A stretch of DNA of 64,000 nucleotides from Erythrophleum ivorense (GCA_026724425.1 JAIUCV010001288.1:61409-125408), one strand, 5' to 3'. Counted from the stretch's first letter, positions 46,097 through 57,649 are shown. Translations and numbers: made by a program. The notes: generated from the sequence alone by a model not told the origin.

Positions 46097-46460
46097 TTTT
46101 TTTTTTTTTTTTTCGTTTTAAATCCGAAAATTCTGGAAGGCGTATCTGTAAGACCGTGTGGACGTACACCGCCCACAGCCCCTTCTCGCGAAGCCCCAAG
46201 AGTGCTTTAGGTGTCTAAACATCGTTTGTGCCCAAAATAACGACGTTTATATGCTTTTCCGGGCCATTTTCTACAACGGACTCCGAATCAAAGAATACAA
46301 AGCGGTATGCTACGTGTTCTTAGGATGCATCCATCATTCCTCTCTTAGAAAGCCTACCCAACAGTCCGGACCGGGCCTAAGCATCAAGTGGGGCCCACGC
46401 CGAATGAGCGTCCAAGATCCTTTTGGGAAAGGATATATGCGATGCGCGTTATATACAAAC

Positions 46461-46579
46461 GGGTGCGATCATACCAGCACTAATGCACCGGATCCCATCA
46501 GAACTCCGCAGTTAAGCGTGCTTGGGCGAGAGTAGTACTAGGATGGGTGACCTCCCGGGAAGTCCTCGTGTTGCACCCC
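46461..46579 (+). rRNA. 5S ribosomal RNA, gene 96
   Basis: Spacer S1, G25, no A, T18: same rare junction as counterpart gene 49. One T is missing at about 46443 (GCGATGCGCG), which brings the TATA-like element one base closer to the start. Confidence 0.96.
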
Positions 46580-46948
46580 TTTTTTTTTTTTTTTTTTCGT
46601 TTTAAATCCGAAAATTCTGGAAGGCGTATCTGTAAGACCGTGTGGACGTACACCGCCCACAGCCCCTTCTCGCGAAGCCCCCAAGAGTGCTTTAGGTGTC
46701 TAAACATCGTTTGTGCCCAAAATAACGACGTTTAGATGCTTTTCCGGGCCATTTTCTACAACGGACTCCGAATCAAAGAATACAAAGCGGTATGCTACGT
46801 GTTCTTAGGATGCATCCATCATTCCTCTCTTAGAAAGCCTACCCAACAGTCCGGACCGGGCCTAAGCATCAAGTGGGGGCCCACGCCGAATGAGCGTCCA
46901 AGATCCTTTTGGGAAAGGATATATGCGATTGGCGCGTTATATACAAAC

Positions 46949-47068
46949 GGTGTGCGATCATACCAGCACTAATGCACCGGATCCCATCAGAACTCCGCAG
47001 TTAAGCGTGCTTGGGCGAGAGTAGTACTAGGATGGGTGACCTCCCGGGAAGTCCTCGTGTTGCACCCC
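46949..47068 (+). rRNA. 5S ribosomal RNA, gene 97 (altered 5' end)
   Basis: 120 bases; starts GGTGTGCGATC with an extra T at about 46951. The spacer (S2) has an extra C near 46678-46682, an extra G near 46875-46879 and an extra G near 46931. G25, A + T17 as in counterpart gene 50. Most indel-laden unit of the second patch. Confidence 0.85.
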
Positions 47069-47434
47069 ATTTTTTTTTTTTTTTTTCGTTTTAAATCCGA
47101 AAATTCTGGAAGGCGTATCTGTAAGACCGTGTGGACGTACACCGCCCACAGCCCCTTCTCGCGAAGCCCCAAGAGTGCTTTAGGTGTCTAAACATCGTTT
47201 GTGCCCAAAATAACGACGTTTAGACGCTTTTCCGGGCCATTTTCTACTACGGACTCCGAATCAAAGAATACAAAGCGGTATGCTACGTGTTCTTAGGATG
47301 CATCCATCATTCCTCTCTTAGAAAGCCTACCCAACAGTCCGGACCAGGCCTAAGCATCAAGTGGGGCCCACACCGAATGAACATCCAAGATCCTTTTGGG
47401 AAAGGATATATGCGATTGCGCGTTATATACAAAC

Positions 47435-47553
47435 GGGTGCGATCATACCAGCACTAATGCACCGGATCCCATCAGAACTCCGCAGTTAAGCGTGCTTGGG
47501 CGAGAGTAGTACTAGGATGGGTGACCTCCCGGGAAGTCCTCGTGTTGCACCCC
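47435..47553 (+). rRNA. 5S ribosomal RNA, gene 98
   Basis: Spacer S4, G25, A + T19. Counterpart of gene 51. Confidence 0.98.
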
Positions 47554-47921
47554 ATTTTTTTTTTTTTTTTTTTCGTTTTAAATCCGAAAATTCTGGAAGG
47601 CGTATCTGTAAGACCGTGTGGACGTACACCGCCCACAGCCCCTTCTCGCGAAGCCCCAAGAGTGCTTTAGGTGTCTAAACATCGTTTGTGCCCAAAATAA
47701 CGACGTTTAGACGCTTTTCCGGGCCATTTTCTACTACGGACTCCGAATCAAAGAATACAAAGCGGTATGCTACGTGTTCTTAGGATGCATCCATCATTCC
47801 TCTCTTAGAAAGCCTACCCAACAGTCCGGACCGGGCCTAAGCATCAAGTGGGGCCCACGCCGAATGAGCGTCCAAGATCCTTTTGGGAAAGGATATATGC
47901 GATTGCGCGTTATATACAAAC

Positions 47922-48040
47922 GGGTGCGATCATACCAGCACTAATTCACCGGATCCCATCAGAACTCCGCAGTTAAGCGTGCTTGGGCGAGAGTAGTACT
48001 AGGATGGGTGACCTCCCGGGAAGTCCTCGTGTTGCACCCC
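47922..48040 (+). rRNA. 5S ribosomal RNA, gene 99 (T25 allele)
   Basis: Spacer S3, T25, no A, T18. Counterpart of gene 52. Confidence 0.96.
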
Positions 48041-48406
48041 TTTTTTTTTTTTTTTTTTCGTTTTAAATCCGAAAATTCTGGAAGGCGTATCTGTAAGACC
48101 GTGTGGACGTACACCGCCCACAGCCCCTTCTCGCGAAGCCCCAAGAGTGCTTTAGGTGTCTAAACATCGTTTGTGCCCAAAATAACGACGTTTAGACGCT
48201 TTTCCGGGCCATTTTCTACTACGGACTCCGAATCAAAGAATACAAAGCGGTATGCTACGTGTTCTTAGGATGCATCCATCATTCCTCTCTTAGAAAGCCT
48301 ACCCAACAGTCCGGACCGGGCCTAAGCATCAAGTGGGGCCCACGCCGAATGAGCGTCCAAGATCCTTTTGGGAAAGGATATATGCGATTGCGCGTTATAT
48401 ACAAAC

Positions 48407-48525
48407 GGGTGCGATCATACCAGCACTAATGCACCGGATCCCATCAGAACTCCGCAGTTAAGCGTGCTTGGGCGAGAGTAGTACTAGGATGGGTGACCTC
48501 CCGGGAAGTCCTCGTGTTGCACCCC
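48407..48525 (+). rRNA. 5S ribosomal RNA, gene 100
   Basis: Spacer S3, G25, A + T18. Counterpart of gene 53. Confidence 0.98.
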
Positions 48526-48893
48526 ATTTTTTTTTTTTTTTTTTCGTTTTAAATCCGAAAATTCTGGAAGGCGTATCTGTAAGACCGTGTGGACGTACAC
48601 CGCCCACAGCCCCTTCTCGCGAAGCCCCAAGAGTGCTTTAGGTGTCTAAACATCGTTTGTGCCCAAAATAACGACGTTTAGATGCTTTTCCGGGCCATTT
48701 TCTACAACGGACTCCGAATCAAAGAATACAAAGCGGTATGCTACGTGTTCTTAGGATGCATCCATCATTCCTCTCTTAGAAAGCCTACCCAACAGTCCGG
48801 ACCGGGCCTAAGCATCAAGTGGGGGCCCACGCCGAATGAGCGTCCAAGATCCTTTTGGGAAAGGATATATGCGATTGCGCGTTATATACAAAC

Positions 48894-49012
48894 GGGTGCG
48901 ATCATACCAGCACTAATTCACCGGATCCCATCAGAACTTCGCAGTTAAGCGTGCTTGGGCGAGAGTAGTACTAGGATGGGTGACCTCCCGGGAAGTCCTC
49001 GTGTTGCACCCC
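48894..49012 (+). rRNA. 5S ribosomal RNA, gene 101 (T25 and C46T)
   Basis: T at 48939 (position 46) plus T25, with the A retained before T19: the same set as gene 54. Spacer S2 with one extra G near 48821-48825. Confidence 0.95.
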
Positions 49013-49380
49013 ATTTTTTTTTTTTTTTTTTTCGTTTTAAATCCGAAAATTCTGGAAGGCGTATCTGTAAGACCGTGTGGACGTACACCGCCCACAGCCC
49101 CTTCTCGCGAAGCCCCAAGAGTGCTTTAGGTGTCTAAACATCGTTTGTGCCCAAAATAACGACGTTTAGACGCTTTTCCGGGCCATTTTCTACTACGGAC
49201 TCCGAATCAAAGAATACAAAGCGGTATGCTACGTGTTCTTAGGATGCATCCATCATTCCTCTCTTAGAAAGCCTACCCAACAGTCCGGACCGGGCCTAAG
49301 CATCAAGTGGGGCCCACGCCGAATGAGCGTCCAAGATCCTTTTGGGAAAGGATATATGCGATTGCGCGTTATATACAAAC

Positions 49381-49499
49381 GGGTGCGATCATACCAGCAC
49401 TAATGCACCGGATCCCATCAGAACTCCGCAGTTAAGCGTGCTTGGGCGAGAGTAGTACTAGGATGGGTGACCTCCCGGGAAGTCCTCGTGTTGCACCCC
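49381..49499 (+). rRNA. 5S ribosomal RNA, gene 102
   Basis: Spacer S3, G25, A + T18. Counterpart of gene 55. Confidence 0.98.
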
Positions 49500-49866
49500 A
49501 TTTTTTTTTTTTTTTTTTCGTTTTAAATCCGAAAATTCTGGAAGGCGTATCTGTAAGACCGTGTGGACGTACACCGCCCACAGCCCCTTCTCGCGAAGCC
49601 CCAAGAGTGCTTTAGGTGTCTAAACATCGTTTGTGCCCAAAATAACGACGTTTAGATGCTTTTCCGGGCCATTTTCTACAACGGACTCCGAATCAAAGAA
49701 TACAAAGCGGTATGCTACGTGTTCTTAGGATGCATCCATCATTCCTCTCTTAGAAAGCCTACCCAACAGTCCGGACCGGGCCTAAGCATCAAGTGGGGCC
49801 CACGCCGAATGAGCGTCCAAGATCCTTTTGGGAAAGGATATATGCGATTGCGCGTTATATACAAAC

Positions 49867-49985
49867 GGGTGCGATCATACCAGCACTAATTCACCGGATC
49901 CCATCAGAACTCCGCAGTTAAGCGTGCTTGGGCGAGAGTAGTACTAGGATGGGTGACCTCCCGGGAAGTCCTCGTGTTGCACCCC
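49867..49985 (+). rRNA. 5S ribosomal RNA, gene 103 (T25 allele)
   Basis: Spacer S2, T25, no A, T19. Counterpart of gene 56. Confidence 0.96.
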
Positions 49986-50352
49986 TTTTTTTTTTTTTTT
50001 TTTTCGTTTTAAATCCGAAAATTCTGGAAGGCGTATCTGTAAGACCGTGTGGACGTACACCGCCCACAGCCCCTTCTCGCGAAGCCCCAAGAGTGCTTTA
50101 GGTGTCTAAACATCGTTTGTGCCCAAAATAACGACGTTTATATGCTTTTCCGGGCCATTTTCTACAACGGACTCCGAATCAAAGAATACAAAGCGGTATG
50201 CTACGTGTTCTTAGGATGCATCCATCATTCCTCTCTTAGAAAGCCTACCCAACAGTCCGGACCGGGCCTAAGCATCAAGTGGGGCCCACGCCGAATGAGC
50301 GTCCAAGATCCTTTTGGGAAAGGATATATGCGATTGCGCGTTATATACAAAC

Positions 50353-50471
50353 GGGTGCGATCATACCAGCACTAATGCACCGGATCCCATCAGAACTCCG
50401 CAGTTAAGCGTGCTTGGGCGAGAGTAGTACTAGGATGGGTGACCTCCCGGGAAGTCCTCGTGTTGCACCCC
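50353..50471 (+). rRNA. 5S ribosomal RNA, gene 104
   Basis: Spacer S1, G25, A + T18. Last S1 unit in the window; none occurs in the final 13.5 kb. Confidence 0.98.
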
Positions 50472-50838
50472 ATTTTTTTTTTTTTTTTTTCGTTTTAAAT
50501 CCGAAAATTCTGGAAGGCGTATCTGTAAGACCGTGTGGACGTACACCGCCCACAGCCCCTTCTCGCGAAGCCCCAAGAGTGCTTTAGGTGTCTAAACATC
50601 GTTTGTGCCCAAAATAACGACGTTTAGATGCTTTTCCGGGCCATTTTCTACAACGGACTCCGAATCAAAGAATACAAAGCGGTATGCTACGTGTTCTTAG
50701 GATGCATCCATCATTCCTCTCTTAGAAAGCCTACCCAACAGTCCGGACCGGGCCTAAGCATCAAGTGGGGCCCACGCCGAATGAGCGTCCAAGATCCTTT
50801 TGGGAAAGGATATATGCGATTGCGCGTTATATACAAAC

Positions 50839-50957
50839 GGGTGCGATCATACCAGCACTAATGCACCGGATCCCATCAGAACTCCGCAGTTAAGCGTGCT
50901 TGGGCGAGAGTAGTACTAGGATGGGTGACCTCCCGGGAAGTCCTCGTGTTGCACCCC
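50839..50957 (+). rRNA. 5S ribosomal RNA, gene 105
   Basis: Spacer S2, G25, A + T18. Counterpart of gene 58. Confidence 0.98.
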
Positions 50958-51324
50958 ATTTTTTTTTTTTTTTTTTCGTTTTAAATCCGAAAATTCTGGA
51001 AGGCGTATCTGTAAGACCGTGTGGACGTACACCGCCCACAGCCCCTTCTCGCGAAGCCCCAAGAGTGCTTTAGGTGTCTAAACATCGTTTGTGCCCAAAA
51101 TAACGACGTTTAGACGCTTTTCCGGGCCATTTTCTACTACGGACTCCGAATCAAAGAATACAAAGCGGTATGCTACGTGTTCTTAGGATGCATCCATCAT
51201 TCCTCTCTTAGAAAGCCTACCCAACAGTCCGGACCAGGCCTAAGCATCAAGTGGGGCCCACACCGAATGAACATCCAAGATCCTTTTGGGAAAGGATATA
51301 TGCGATTGCGCGTTATATACAAAC

Positions 51325-51443
51325 GGGTGCGATCATACCAGCACTAATGCACCGGATCCCATCAGAACTCCGCAGTTAAGCGTGCTTGGGCGAGAGTAGT
51401 ACTAGGATGGGTGACCTCCCGGGAAGTCCTCGTGTTGCACCCC
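51325..51443 (+). rRNA. 5S ribosomal RNA, gene 106
   Basis: Spacer S4, G25, A + T20. Counterpart of gene 59; last unit of the distant duplication. Confidence 0.98.
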
Positions 51444-51812
51444 ATTTTTTTTTTTTTTTTTTTTCGTTTTAAATCCGAAAATTCTGGAAGGCGTATCTGT
51501 AAGACCGTGTGGACGTACACCGCCCACAGCCCCTTCTCGCGAAGCCCCAAGAGTGCTTTAGGTGTCTAAACATCGTTTGTGCCCAAAATAACGACGTTTA
51601 GATGCTTTTCCGGGCCATTTTCTACAACGGACTCCGAATCAAAGAATACAAAGCGGTATGCTACGTGTTCTTAGGATGCATCCATCATTCCTCTCTTAGA
51701 AAGCCTACCCAACAGTCCGGACCGGGCCTAAGCATCAAGTGGGGCCCACGCCGAATGAGCGTCCAAGATCCTTTTGGGAAAGGATATATGCGATTGCGCG
51801 TTATATACAAAC

Positions 51813-51931
51813 GGGTGCGATCATACCAGCACTAATGCACCGGATCCCATCAGAACTCCGCAGTTAAGCGTGCTTGGGCGAGAGTAGTACTAGGATGGGT
51901 GACCTCCCGGGAAGTCCTCGTGTTGCACCCC
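51813..51931 (+). rRNA. 5S ribosomal RNA, gene 107
   Basis: Spacer S2, G25, A + T18. Starts a block matching genes 7-10 (48630 bases away). Confidence 0.98.
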
Positions 51932-52298
51932 ATTTTTTTTTTTTTTTTTTCGTTTTAAATCCGAAAATTCTGGAAGGCGTATCTGTAAGACCGTGTGGAC
52001 GTACACCGCCCACAGCCCCTTCTCGCGAAGCCCCAAGAGTGCTTTAGGTGTCTAAACATCGTTTGTGCCCAAAATAACGACGTTTAGACGCTTTTCCGGG
52101 CCATTTTCTACTACGGACTCCGAATCAAAGAATACAAAGCGGTATGCTACGTGTTCTTAGGATGCATCCATCATTCCTCTCTTAGAAAGCCTACCCAACA
52201 GTCCGGACCAGGCCTAAGCATCAAGTGGGGCCCACACCGAATGAACATCCAAGATCCTTTTGGGAAAGGATATATGCGATTGCGCGTTATATACAAAC

Positions 52299-52417
52299 GG
52301 GTGCGATCATACCAGCACTAATGCACCGGATCCCATCAGAACTCCGCAGTTAAGCGTGCTTGGGCGAGAGTAGTACTAGGATGGGTGACCTCCCGGGAAG
52401 TCCTCGTGTTGCACCCC
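52299..52417 (+). rRNA. 5S ribosomal RNA, gene 108
   Basis: Spacer S4, G25, A + T19. Confidence 0.98.
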
Positions 52418-52785
52418 ATTTTTTTTTTTTTTTTTTTCGTTTTAAATCCGAAAATTCTGGAAGGCGTATCTGTAAGACCGTGTGGACGTACACCGCCCAC
52501 AGCCCCTTCTCGCGAAGCCCCAAGAGTGCTTTAGGTGTCTAAACATCGTTTGTGCCCAAAATAACGACGTTTAGACGCTTTTCCGGGCCATTTTCTACTA
52601 CGGACTCCGAATCAAAGAATACAAAGCGGTATGCTACGTGTTCTTAGGATGCATCCATCATTCCTCTCTTAGAAAGCCTACCCAACAGTCCGGACCGGGC
52701 CTAAGCATCAAGTGGGGCCCACGCCGAATGAGCGTCCAAGATCCTTTTGGGAAAGGATATATGCGATTGCGCGTTATATACAAAC

Positions 52786-52904
52786 GGGTGCGATCATACC
52801 AGCACTAATTCACCGGATCCCATCAGAACTCCGCAGTTAAGCGTGCTTGGGCGAGAGTAGTACTAGGATGGGTGACCTCCCGGGAAGTCCTCGTGTTGCA
52901 CCCC
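52786..52904 (+). rRNA. 5S ribosomal RNA, gene 109 (T25 allele)
   Basis: Spacer S3, T25, no A, T18. Confidence 0.96.
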
Positions 52905-53270
52905 TTTTTTTTTTTTTTTTTTCGTTTTAAATCCGAAAATTCTGGAAGGCGTATCTGTAAGACCGTGTGGACGTACACCGCCCACAGCCCCTTCTCGCGA
53001 AGCCCCAAGAGTGCTTTAGGTGTCTAAACATCGTTTGTGCCCAAAATAACGACGTTTAGACGCTTTTCCGGGCCATTTTCTACTACGGACTCCGAATCAA
53101 AGAATACAAAGCGGTATGCTACGTGTTCTTAGGATGCATCCATCATTCCTCTCTTAGAAAGCCTACCCAACAGTCCGGACCGGGCCTAAGCATCAAGTGG
53201 GGCCCACGCCGAATGAGCGTCCAAGATCCTTTTGGGAAAGGATATATGCGATTGCGCGTTATATACAAAC

Positions 53271-53389
53271 GGGTGCGATCATACCAGCACTAATGCACCG
53301 GATCCCATCAGAACTCCGCAGTTAAGCGTGCTTGGGCGAGAGTAGTACTAGGATGGGTGACCTCCCGGGAAGTCCTCGTGTTGCACCCC
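53271..53389 (+). rRNA. 5S ribosomal RNA, gene 110
   Basis: Spacer S3, G25, A + T18. Confidence 0.98.
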
Positions 53390-53756
53390 ATTTTTTTTTT
53401 TTTTTTTTCGTTTTAAATCCGAAAATTCTGGAAGGCGTATCTGTAAGACCGTGTGGACGTACACCGCCCACAGCCCCTTCTCGCGAAGCCCCAAGAGTGC
53501 TTTAGGTGTCTAAACATCGTTTGTGCCCAAAATAACGACGTTTAGACGCTTTTCCGGGCCATTTTCTACAACGGACTCCGAATCAAAGAATACAAAGCGG
53601 TATGCTACGTGTTCTTAGGATGCATCCATCATTCCTCTCTTAGAAAGCCTACCCAACAGTCCGGACCGGGCCTAAGCATCAAGTGGGGCCCACGCCGAAT
53701 GAGCGTCCAAGATCCTTTTGGGAAAGGATATATGCGATTGCGCGTTATATACAAAC

Positions 53757-53875
53757 GGGTGCGATCATACCAGCACTAATGCACCGGATCCCATCAGAAC
53801 TCCGCAGTTAAGCGTGCTTGGGCGAGAGTAGTACTAGGATGGGTGACCTCCCGGGAAGTCCTCGTGTTGCACCCC
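53757..53875 (+). rRNA. 5S ribosomal RNA, gene 111 (mosaic spacer)
   Basis: The spacer combines TTTAGACGC (S3) with CTACAAC (S1/S2), the only such unit; the switch lies between about 53547 and 53570. G25, A + T19. Confidence 0.97.
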
Positions 53876-54243
53876 ATTTTTTTTTTTTTTTTTTTCGTTT
53901 TAAATCCGAAAATTCTGGAAGGCGTATCTGTAAGACCGTGTGGACGTACACCGCCCACAGCCCCTTCTCGCGAAGCCCCAAGAGTGCTTTAGGTGTCTAA
54001 ACATCGTTTGTGCCCAAAATAACGACGTTTAGACGCTTTTCCGGGCCATTTTCTACTACGGACTCCGAATCAAAGAATACAAAGCGGTATGCTACGTGTT
54101 CTTAGGATGCATCCATCATTCCTCTCTTAGAAAGCCTACCCAACAGTCCGGACCAGGCCTAAGCATCAAGTGGGGCCCACACCGAATGAACATCCAAGAT
54201 CCTTTTGGGAAAGGATATATGCGATTGCGCGTTATATACAAAC

Positions 54244-54362
54244 GGGTGCGATCATACCAGCACTAATGCACCGGATCCCATCAGAACTCCGCAGTTAAGC
54301 GTGCTTGGGCGAGAGTAGTACTAGGATGGGTGACCTCCCGGGAAGTCCTCGTGTTGCACCCC
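54244..54362 (+). rRNA. 5S ribosomal RNA, gene 112
   Basis: Spacer S4, G25, A + T19. Confidence 0.98.
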
Positions 54363-54730
54363 ATTTTTTTTTTTTTTTTTTTCGTTTTAAATCCGAAAAT
54401 TCTGGAAGGCGTATCTGTAAGACCGTGTGGACGTACACCGCCCACAGCCCCTTCTCGCGAAGCCCCAAGAGTGCTTTAGGTGTCTAAACATCGTTTGTGC
54501 CCAAAATAACGACGTTTAGACGCTTTTCCGGGCCATTTTCTACTACGGACTCCGAATCAAAGAATACAAAGCGGTATGCTACGTGTTCTTAGGATGCATC
54601 CATCATTCCTCTCTTAGAAAGCCTACCCAACAGTCCGGATCGGGCCTAAGCATCAAGTGGGGCCCACGCCGAATGAGCGTCCAAGATCCTTTTGGGAAAG
54701 GATATATGCGATTGCGCGTTATATACAAAC

Positions 54731-54849
54731 GGGTGCGATCATACCAGCACTAATTCACCGGATCCCATCAGAACTCCGCAGTTAAGCGTGCTTGGGCGAG
54801 AGTAGTACTAGGATGGGTGACCTCCCGGGAAGTCCTCGTGTTGCACCCC
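54731..54849 (+). rRNA. 5S ribosomal RNA, gene 113 (T25 allele)
   Basis: Spacer S3 with C-to-T at 54640 (CCGGATCGGG), shared only with gene 117. T25, no A, T18. Confidence 0.96.
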
Positions 54850-55215
54850 TTTTTTTTTTTTTTTTTTCGTTTTAAATCCGAAAATTCTGGAAGGCGTATC
54901 TGTAAGACCGTGTGGACGTACACCGCCCACAGCCCCTTCTCGCGAAGCCCCAAGAGTGCTTTAGGTGTCTAAACATCGTTTGTGCCCAAAATAACGACGT
55001 TTAGACGCTTTTCCGGGCCATTTTCTACTACGGACTCCGAATCAAAGAATACAAAGCGGTATGCTACGTGTTCTTAGGATGCATCCATCATTCCTCTCTT
55101 AGAAAGCCTACCCAACAGTCCGGACCGGGCCTAAGCATCAAGTGGGGCCCACGCCGAATGAGCGTCCAAGATCCTTTTGGGAAAGGATATATGCGATTGC
55201 GCGTTATATACAAAC

Positions 55216-55334
55216 GGGTGCGATCATACCAGCACTAATGCACCGGATCCCATCAGAACTCCGCAGTTAAGCGTGCTTGGGCGAGAGTAGTCCTAGGATG
55301 GGTGACCTCCCGGGAAGTCCTCGTGTTGCACCCC
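55216..55334 (+). rRNA. 5S ribosomal RNA, gene 114 (A77C)
   Basis: Spacer S3, G25, A + T20. A-to-C at 55292 (position 77), in the loop E region between the IE and box C. Counterpart gene 118 lacks it. Confidence 0.95.
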
Positions 55335-55703
55335 ATTTTTTTTTTTTTTTTTTTTCGTTTTAAATCCGAAAATTCTGGAAGGCGTATCTGTAAGACCGTG
55401 TGGACGTACACCGCCCACAGCCCCTTCTCGCGAAGCCCCAAGAGTGCTTTAGGTGTCTAAACATCGTTTGTGCCCAAAATAACGACGTTTAGACGCTTTT
55501 CCGGGCCATTTTCTACTACGGACTCCGAATCAAAGAATACAAAGCGGTATGCTACGTGTTCTTAGGATGCATCCATCATTCCTCTCTTAGAAAGCCTACC
55601 CAACAGTCCGGACCGGGCCTAAGCATCAAGTGGGGCCCACGCCGAATGAGCGTCCAAGATCCTTTTGGGAAAGGATATATGCGATTGCGCGTTATATACA
55701 AAC

Positions 55704-55822
55704 GGGTGCGATCATACCAGCACTAATGCACCGGATCCCATCAGAACTCCGCAGTTAAGCGTGCTTGGGCGAGAGTAGTACTAGGATGGGTGACCTCCCG
55801 GGAAGTCCTCGTGTTGCACCCC
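55704..55822 (+). rRNA. 5S ribosomal RNA, gene 115
   Basis: Spacer S3, G25, A + T18. Confidence 0.98.
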
Positions 55823-56189
55823 ATTTTTTTTTTTTTTTTTTCGTTTTAAATCCGAAAATTCTGGAAGGCGTATCTGTAAGACCGTGTGGACGTACACCGC
55901 CCACAGCCCCTTCTCGCGAAGCCCCAAGAGTGCTTTAGGTGTCTAAACATCGTTTGTGCCCAAAATAACGACGTTTAGACGCTTTTCCGGGCCATTTTCT
56001 ACTACGGACTCCGAATCAAAGAATACAAAGCGGTATGCTACGTGTTCTTAGGATGCATCCATCATTCCTCTCTTAGAAAGCCTACCCAACAGTCCGGACC
56101 AGGCCTAAGCATCAAGTGGGGCCCACACCGAATGAACATCCAAGATCCTTTTGGGAAAGGATATATGCGATTGCGCGTTATATACAAAC

Positions 56190-56308
56190 GGGTGCGATCA
56201 TACCAGCACTAATGCACCGGATCCCATCAGAACTCCGCAGTTAAGCGTGCTTGGGCGAGAGTAGTACTAGGATGGGTGACCTCCCGGGAAGTCCTCGTGT
56301 TGCACCCC
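56190..56308 (+). rRNA. 5S ribosomal RNA, gene 116
   Basis: Spacer S4, G25, A + T19. Counterpart of gene 112 at 1946 bases. Confidence 0.98.
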
Positions 56309-56676
56309 ATTTTTTTTTTTTTTTTTTTCGTTTTAAATCCGAAAATTCTGGAAGGCGTATCTGTAAGACCGTGTGGACGTACACCGCCCACAGCCCCTTC
56401 TCGCGAAGCCCCAAGAGTGCTTTAGGTGTCTAAACATCGTTTGTGCCCAAAATAACGACGTTTAGACGCTTTTCCGGGCCATTTTCTACTACGGACTCCG
56501 AATCAAAGAATACAAAGCGGTATGCTACGTGTTCTTAGGATGCATCCATCATTCCTCTCTTAGAAAGCCTACCCAACAGTCCGGATCGGGCCTAAGCATC
56601 AAGTGGGGCCCACGCCGAATGAGCGTCCAAGATCCTTTTGGGAAAGGATATATGCGATTGCGCGTTATATACAAAC

Positions 56677-56795
56677 GGGTGCGATCATACCAGCACTAAT
56701 TCACCGGATCCCATCAGAACTCCGCAGTTAAGCGTGCTTGGGCGAGAGTAGTACTAGGATGGGTGACCTCCCGGGAAGTCCTCGTGTTGCACCCC
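56677..56795 (+). rRNA. 5S ribosomal RNA, gene 117 (T25 allele)
   Basis: Spacer S3 with T at 56586 (CCGGATCGGG), as before gene 113. T25, no A, T18. Confidence 0.96.
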
Positions 56796-57161
56796 TTTTT
56801 TTTTTTTTTTTTTCGTTTTAAATCCGAAAATTCTGGAAGGCGTATCTGTAAGACCGTGTGGACGTACACCGCCCACAGCCCCTTCTCGCGAAGCCCCAAG
56901 AGTGCTTTAGGTGTCTAAACATCGTTTGTGCCCAAAATAACGACGTTTAGACGCTTTTCCGGGCCATTTTCTACTACGGACTCCGAATCAAAGAATACAA
57001 AGCGGTATGCTACGTGTTCTTAGGATGCATCCATCATTCCTCTCTTAGAAAGCCTACCCAACAGTCCGGACCGGGCCTAAGCATCAAGTGGGGCCCACGC
57101 CGAATGAGCGTCCAAGATCCTTTTGGGAAAGGATATATGCGATTGCGCGTTATATACAAAC

Positions 57162-57280
57162 GGGTGCGATCATACCAGCACTAATGCACCGGATCCCATC
57201 AGAACTCCGCAGTTAAGCGTGCTTGGGCGAGAGTAGTACTAGGATGGGTGACCTCCCGGGAAGTCCTCGTGTTGCACCCC
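57162..57280 (+). rRNA. 5S ribosomal RNA, gene 118
   Basis: Spacer S3, G25, A + T20, matching gene 114 apart from A77C. Confidence 0.98.
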
Positions 57281-57649
57281 ATTTTTTTTTTTTTTTTTTT
57301 TCGTTTTAAATCCGAAAATTCTGGAAGGCGTATCTGTAAGACCGTGTGGACGTACACCGCCCACAGCCCCTTCTCGCGAAGCCCCAAGAGTGCTTTAGGT
57401 GTCTAAACATCGTTTGTGCCCAAAATAACGACGTTTAGACGCTTTTCCGGGCCATTTTCTACTACGGACTCCGAATCAAAGAATACAAAGCGGTATGCTA
57501 CGTGTTCTTAGGATGCATCCATCATTCCTCTCTTAGAAAGCCTACCCAACAGTCCGGACCGGGCCTAAGCATCAAGTGGGGCCCACGCCGAATGAGCGTC
57601 CAAGATCCTTTTGGGAAAGGATATATGCGATTGCGCGTTATATACAAAC

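Larger units (their letters stand above)
52035..57395 (+). repeat. 4-unit blocks (genes 108-111, 112-115, and partial 116-118), about 1946 bp period
   Basis: Order S4, S3/T25, S3/G25, S3-like/G25. Genes 112-114 and 116-118 are exactly 1946 apart and share the CCGGATCGGG variant before 113 and 117. Confidence 0.88.
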
